A DNA stretch of 64,000 bases from Dickeya undicola (GTDB taxonomy: Bacteria; Pseudomonadota; Gammaproteobacteria; Enterobacterales; Enterobacteriaceae): the NCBI RefSeq assembly GCF_000784735.1, contig NZ_JSYG01000009.1, positions 124,001 through 188,000 on the forward strand. Direction: 5' to 3'. The notes under the pieces are model-generated. The model was not told the origin of the DNA. It saw nothing but the letters and a program-made list of their open reading frames with translations, and did no database searches. Of the stretch, positions 60,888-64,000 are shown piece by piece. Numbering within the stretch: position 1 is the first letter of the stretch; the number at the start of each line of letters is the position of its first letter. A program made the position numbers and the translations under genes.

Positions 60888-60979
60888 TGTCGGTCGCATT
60901 CATCATGTTCACCACACCCTTTATCTGGCTGTACTTACAGCAGTGTCTAAATTAATAGGCGGGTAAGTTATTGACCGGC

Positions 60980-61012
60980 TTAAAATGCAAACGCCCTCAC
61001 CGAAAGGCAAGG
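60980..61012 (-). terminator. Terminator of infA
   Basis: On the minus strand GCCCTTGCC pairs with GGTGAGGGC (two G-T pairs) around TTTC, followed by GTTTGCATTTT. It lies about 50 bp after the infA stop; a smaller ATCGCCT/AGGCGAT hairpin at 61037-61051 sits between. Confidence 0.65.
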
Positions 61013-61061
61013 GCTGAGAGGTAAACACCCTGGCGCATCGCCTCAGGCGATAGCGCGGTTG

Positions 61062-61310
<249 letters not shown>

Positions 61311-61371
61311 TTAACCGGCAAGATAATGCCGAAAAACCCTCATTATGTAAAGGCGCGTAAGTCACTGCCGC

Positions 61372-62100
61372 TCATTTATCCCTTTCAGAAGGGATATCGA
61401 TCATCGGAGCATCCAGGAGTTGTGGATGCCAGCAACCGTCGATTAATACAGCCTGTTGCAGCCGGTTCAACGCCTGCAGAAACTCGCGTCGGGGAATGTC
61501 ACAGGCACCCAGCGAGGCAGTATGGTCGTTGAGCACCTGGCAATCAATTAACTGACCACCGTGGCGCACAAAATGATGCAGAAACGCTGTCAGCGCGTAT
61601 TTGGACGCGTTATCCGCCCGGCTGAACATTGACTCGCCGCAAAATAGCGCGCCTTGAGCGATACCGTACAAGCCGCCCACCAACTGGGTGCCATACCAGA
61701 CCTCGACCGAGTGCGCCAGACCAGACCGGTGTAACTGCACATAGGAGCGCACGATGTCCCTGCCAATCCAGGTGCCTTCCTCGCGCTCGCTGGCGCAGGC
61801 GGCAATCACCGCTTCAAACGCCTGATTCAGTGTGACCCGATATGCGGTGCGGCGAATGAACTTTTTCATGCTGCGGCTAAGGTGAAACTGCGCCGGGAAC
61901 AGTACCGCCCGTGGGTCTGGGCTCCACCACAGGATCGGTTCCCCAGGTGAAAACCACGGGAAAATCCCCTGCCGGTAGGCGCTTAGCAGGCGCTCGGGTG
62001 ACAGATCACCGCCATAGGCCAGCAACCCATTCGGGTCACGCAGCGCGGTTTCCGGGTTGGGAAACTGCAGCGAAAACGGAGACAGTTCATACAACAGCAT
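61372..62100 (-). CDS. aat: Leucyl/phenylalanyl-tRNA-protein transferase
   Basis: A 242-residue cytosolic enzyme that adds Leu or Phe to proteins with N-terminal Lys or Arg, making them ClpS/ClpAP substrates. Family stretches are [46 protein letters not shown] and [15 protein letters not shown]. It follows cydC by 14 bp, as in E. coli. Confidence 0.95.
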   Translation of the reverse strand: MLLYELSPFSLQFPNPETALRDPNGLLAYGGDLSPERLLSAYRQGIFPWFSPGEPILWWSPDPRAVLFPAQFHLSRSMKKFIRRTAYRVTLNQAFEAVIAACASEREEGTWIGRDIVRSYVQLHRSGLAHSVEVWYGTQLVGGLYGIAQGALFCGESMFSRADNASKYALTAFLHHFVRHGGQLIDCQVLNDHTASLGACDIPRREFLQALNRLQQAVLIDGCWHPQLLDAPMIDIPSERDK

Positions 62101-62114
62101 GTGCGCACCTCGGT

Positions 62115-63854
62115 CTACAGGTGTTGATGAAATTGCCAGTAGCGCCCTTGTAACGCCATCAGGCTATGGTGCGAGCCCTGTTCCACCAATTGTCCGCCAT
62201 CCATCACGCATAGCCGGTCCATGCTCTCCAGCCCGTTCAGGCGATGGGTGATGACGATCAGGGTCTTGCCCAGACAGTGCTGACGTAATAATTGCAGTAT
62301 GCGCTGTTCGGTATCGGCGTCGAGCCCTTCGGTCGGTTCATCCAGTAATACCAGTGGTGCCGGGTGGAGTAGGGCACGCGCTACACCGATGCGGCGTTGT
62401 TCACCACCGGATAACTGGCGTCCCCCTTCGCCCAACCAGGCGTTGAGCCCCTGATCCTCCAGCAGTTTCTCCAGCCCGACTTGCGTGAGCACCGCCTGCA
62501 ACTGCTCATCGCTGGCCGCCGGGGCAGCCAACCGCAGGTTTTCCCGTAGTGTCGCGCTGAAAATATGCACCCGCTGTGGCACCACGCTCATGGCATCACG
62601 CAGCGCAGACTCCGGGAATGCCGCGATCGGCGTGTCATTAAGACGGATTTCACCGGTATTGCAATTCCAGGCGCGGGTCAGCAATTGCAACAGTGTCGAT
62701 TTGCCGCAACCGGTACGGCCCAGCAACGCGACATGTTCGCCCGGCGTAAGCGTCAGCGAAATCCCGCTCAGTGCTGGTTGGGTTTGTTCCGGGTAGGTAA
62801 AGCTCACTTTATCCAGCGTCAGTTGAACCTGTTCCAACGGCGAAGGGCCCTGAGACGGAAAAGCGACTGGTGGGTGCAGTTTCAGTAGCTGGTCGACGCG
62901 ATGCGCTGACGCGACAACTTGCCCAATATGCTGGAAGGCACCAGCGACGGGGGCCAGTGTTTCGAACGCGGCGAGCGCGGCGAATACAAACAGTGCGATG
63001 AGTGCACCTGGCTGATGATCGCCGCCGACGCCATCAGCCGCCAGCCACAACAGTAAGGTCGCGGTCAGGCCGCTGGCGGCAATCAGAATGGACTGTGACA
63101 ACGCACTTAGCTCGGCCTGTTGACGTTGCCGTTCAAACCAGCGTTGCTCCAGTTTTTCCAACTGCTGGCGAAAGGGAGCCAGCGCGCCAAATACCGCCAG
63201 TTCAGCCTGCCCTTGAATCCAGGTGGTCAGCTGTACCCGATAGTGGGCGCGCAATGCGGTCAGGTCGGCACCAATCGGTTGTCCTGCCCGGTAAAACACC
63301 AGCGGCAACATGACCAGCAGCGTCAGCATGATGGCGGCCAGTGTCAGTGCCAGCGATGTGTCCAGCCAGCTCAAGCCATAGGCCATCACCAGAATCACGA
63401 TCAGCGCACTCACCAGTGGCGAGATTACCCGCAGGTAAAGATGGTCTAGCGTATCCACATCTGCCACCAACCGGTTGAGCAGTTCGGCCTGACGAAAACG
63501 AATCAACCCACCCGGAGCCAATGGCAGGATGCGACTAAAGGTGAATACGCGCAGATGCAACAGAACACGAAAGGTGCCATCGTGGCTTACCAGGCGTTCA
63601 AAGTAACGACTGGCGGTACGCAGAATCGCCGCGCCGCGCACCCCGGCTGCCGGGAGCATATAGTTGAATGTGGCTAGCCCGGTCAGACCGGCGATGGCTG
63701 ATGCGGCCAGAAACCAGCCTGACAGCGTTAACAGCCCGATGCTTGCCAGTAGGGTTAGAATCGCCAGGACGATACCCAGCCCAAGCCTGAACCAGTGACG
63801 GCGATACAGCGCCAGAAAGGGTTTGAGTACCTGCATTGTCCGGATCTTTTCCAT
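62115..63854 (-). CDS. cydC: Glutathione/cysteine exporter subunit CydC
   Basis: A 579-residue ABC transporter half with six N-terminal membrane spans and a C-terminal ATPase (Walker [10 protein letters not shown], signature [15 protein letters not shown], Walker [13 protein letters not shown]). With CydD it moves reduced thiols or haem-related compounds across the inner membrane and is needed for cytochrome bd assembly. The start is the ATG one base after the cydD stop (TGAAATG), with GGGGAG upstream. A start six codons later gives the E. coli-like N-terminus and is possible. Confidence 0.93.
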   Translation of the reverse strand: MEKIRTMQVLKPFLALYRRHWFRLGLGIVLAILTLLASIGLLTLSGWFLAASAIAGLTGLATFNYMLPAAGVRGAAILRTASRYFERLVSHDGTFRVLLHLRVFTFSRILPLAPGGLIRFRQAELLNRLVADVDTLDHLYLRVISPLVSALIVILVMAYGLSWLDTSLALTLAAIMLTLLVMLPLVFYRAGQPIGADLTALRAHYRVQLTTWIQGQAELAVFGALAPFRQQLEKLEQRWFERQRQQAELSALSQSILIAASGLTATLLLWLAADGVGGDHQPGALIALFVFAALAAFETLAPVAGAFQHIGQVVASAHRVDQLLKLHPPVAFPSQGPSPLEQVQLTLDKVSFTYPEQTQPALSGISLTLTPGEHVALLGRTGCGKSTLLQLLTRAWNCNTGEIRLNDTPIAAFPESALRDAMSVVPQRVHIFSATLRENLRLAAPAASDEQLQAVLTQVGLEKLLEDQGLNAWLGEGGRQLSGGEQRRIGVARALLHPAPLVLLDEPTEGLDADTEQRILQLLRQHCLGKTLIVITHRLNGLESMDRLCVMDGGQLVEQGSHHSLMALQGRYWQFHQHL

Positions 63855-63855
63855 T

Positions 63856-64000
63856 TCACAGTTCTCCCCGACGTTGCGCCAGCAAATCGGCAAACGGCCC
63901 AGTTACCTGACTCAGGGTCAGGTAGTCACCTTGCTGGACCAACTGGCCGTTGACCATGACCCAGACCTCGTCATAGTCCCGAATCTCGCTCAGTTGATGG
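63856..64000 (-). CDS. cydD: CydD, C-terminal end (rest outside window)
   Basis: The last 47 codons of the partner of CydC. The visible end reads HQLSEIRDYDEVWVMVNGQL and finishes PFADLLAQRRGEL, matching the D-loop/H-loop end of a CydD-type ATPase. The TGA is one base before the cydC ATG, so the two are cotranscribed and probably coupled. The N-terminal part lies beyond position 64000. Confidence 0.9.
   Translation of the reverse strand, partial: HQLSEIRDYDEVWVMVNGQLVQQGDYLTLSQVTGPFADLLAQRRGEL

Overview
The window reads as chromosome of a soft-rot enterobacterium, most likely Dickeya. The evidence is protein-level resemblance to E. coli/Dickeya orthologues, a SotB-type efflux protein, an RhlA-type surfactant enzyme, and a run of chemoreceptor genes. 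No prophage, IS element, CRISPR array, rRNA or tRNA was seen. Coding is dense and moderately GC-rich. The exception is 30.1-31.4 kb, which is visibly AT-rich.

Layout. (A) 1-23.5 kb follows the E. coli lysP-yeiG-folE-yeiB-sanA neighbourhood with additions: lysP (3' end), sotB, a sugar-type ABC ATPase/permease pair, hcxA, a KTSC-domain protein, the glutathione-dependent formaldehyde operon adhC-fghA with a LysR regulator, five tandem methyl-accepting chemotaxis protein (MCP) genes (10.35-20.56 kb), then folE, yeiB and sanA. (B) From 23.65 kb to the end it follows a different E. coli region (about 19 min): rimO, asd/yliI, gstB, [metQ-, metN- and metI-like genes and rhlA inserted], dacC, deoR, rybB sRNA, ybjL, ybjM, grxA, nfsA, rimK, ybjN, potFGHI, ybjO, rlmC, artJ, artPIQM, ybjQ (internally deleted), amiD, ybjT, hcp-hcr, ybjD, cspD, clpS-clpA, infA, aat, cydC, and cydD (3' end). 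The sanA/rimO gap is therefore a synteny breakpoint relative to E. coli.

Functional themes: chemotaxis (five paralogous receptors, four with the CheR/CheB-tethering C-terminal pentapeptide); uptake of lysine, putrescine, arginine and probably methionine or a related amino acid; formaldehyde and nitrosative-stress detoxification (adhC-fghA, hcp-hcr with candidate NsrR and FNR sites); envelope maintenance (dacC, amiD, sanA, sigma-E-type rybB); translation and proteolysis (rimO, rimK, rlmC, infA, clpS-clpA, aat); and cytochrome bd assembly (cydDC).

Main observations: the chemoreceptor array with duplicated leader and 3' hairpin sequences; a ybjQ gene with a clean in-frame loss of its middle; the rybB sRNA with a good sigma-E-type promoter; an RhlA homologue in an AT-rich island; a ybjO gene with no conventional start codon next to its Shine-Dalgarno; and well-placed ARG boxes, an NsrR site and intercistronic hairpins. 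Comparisons with E. coli are from memory of family sequences, not from searches.
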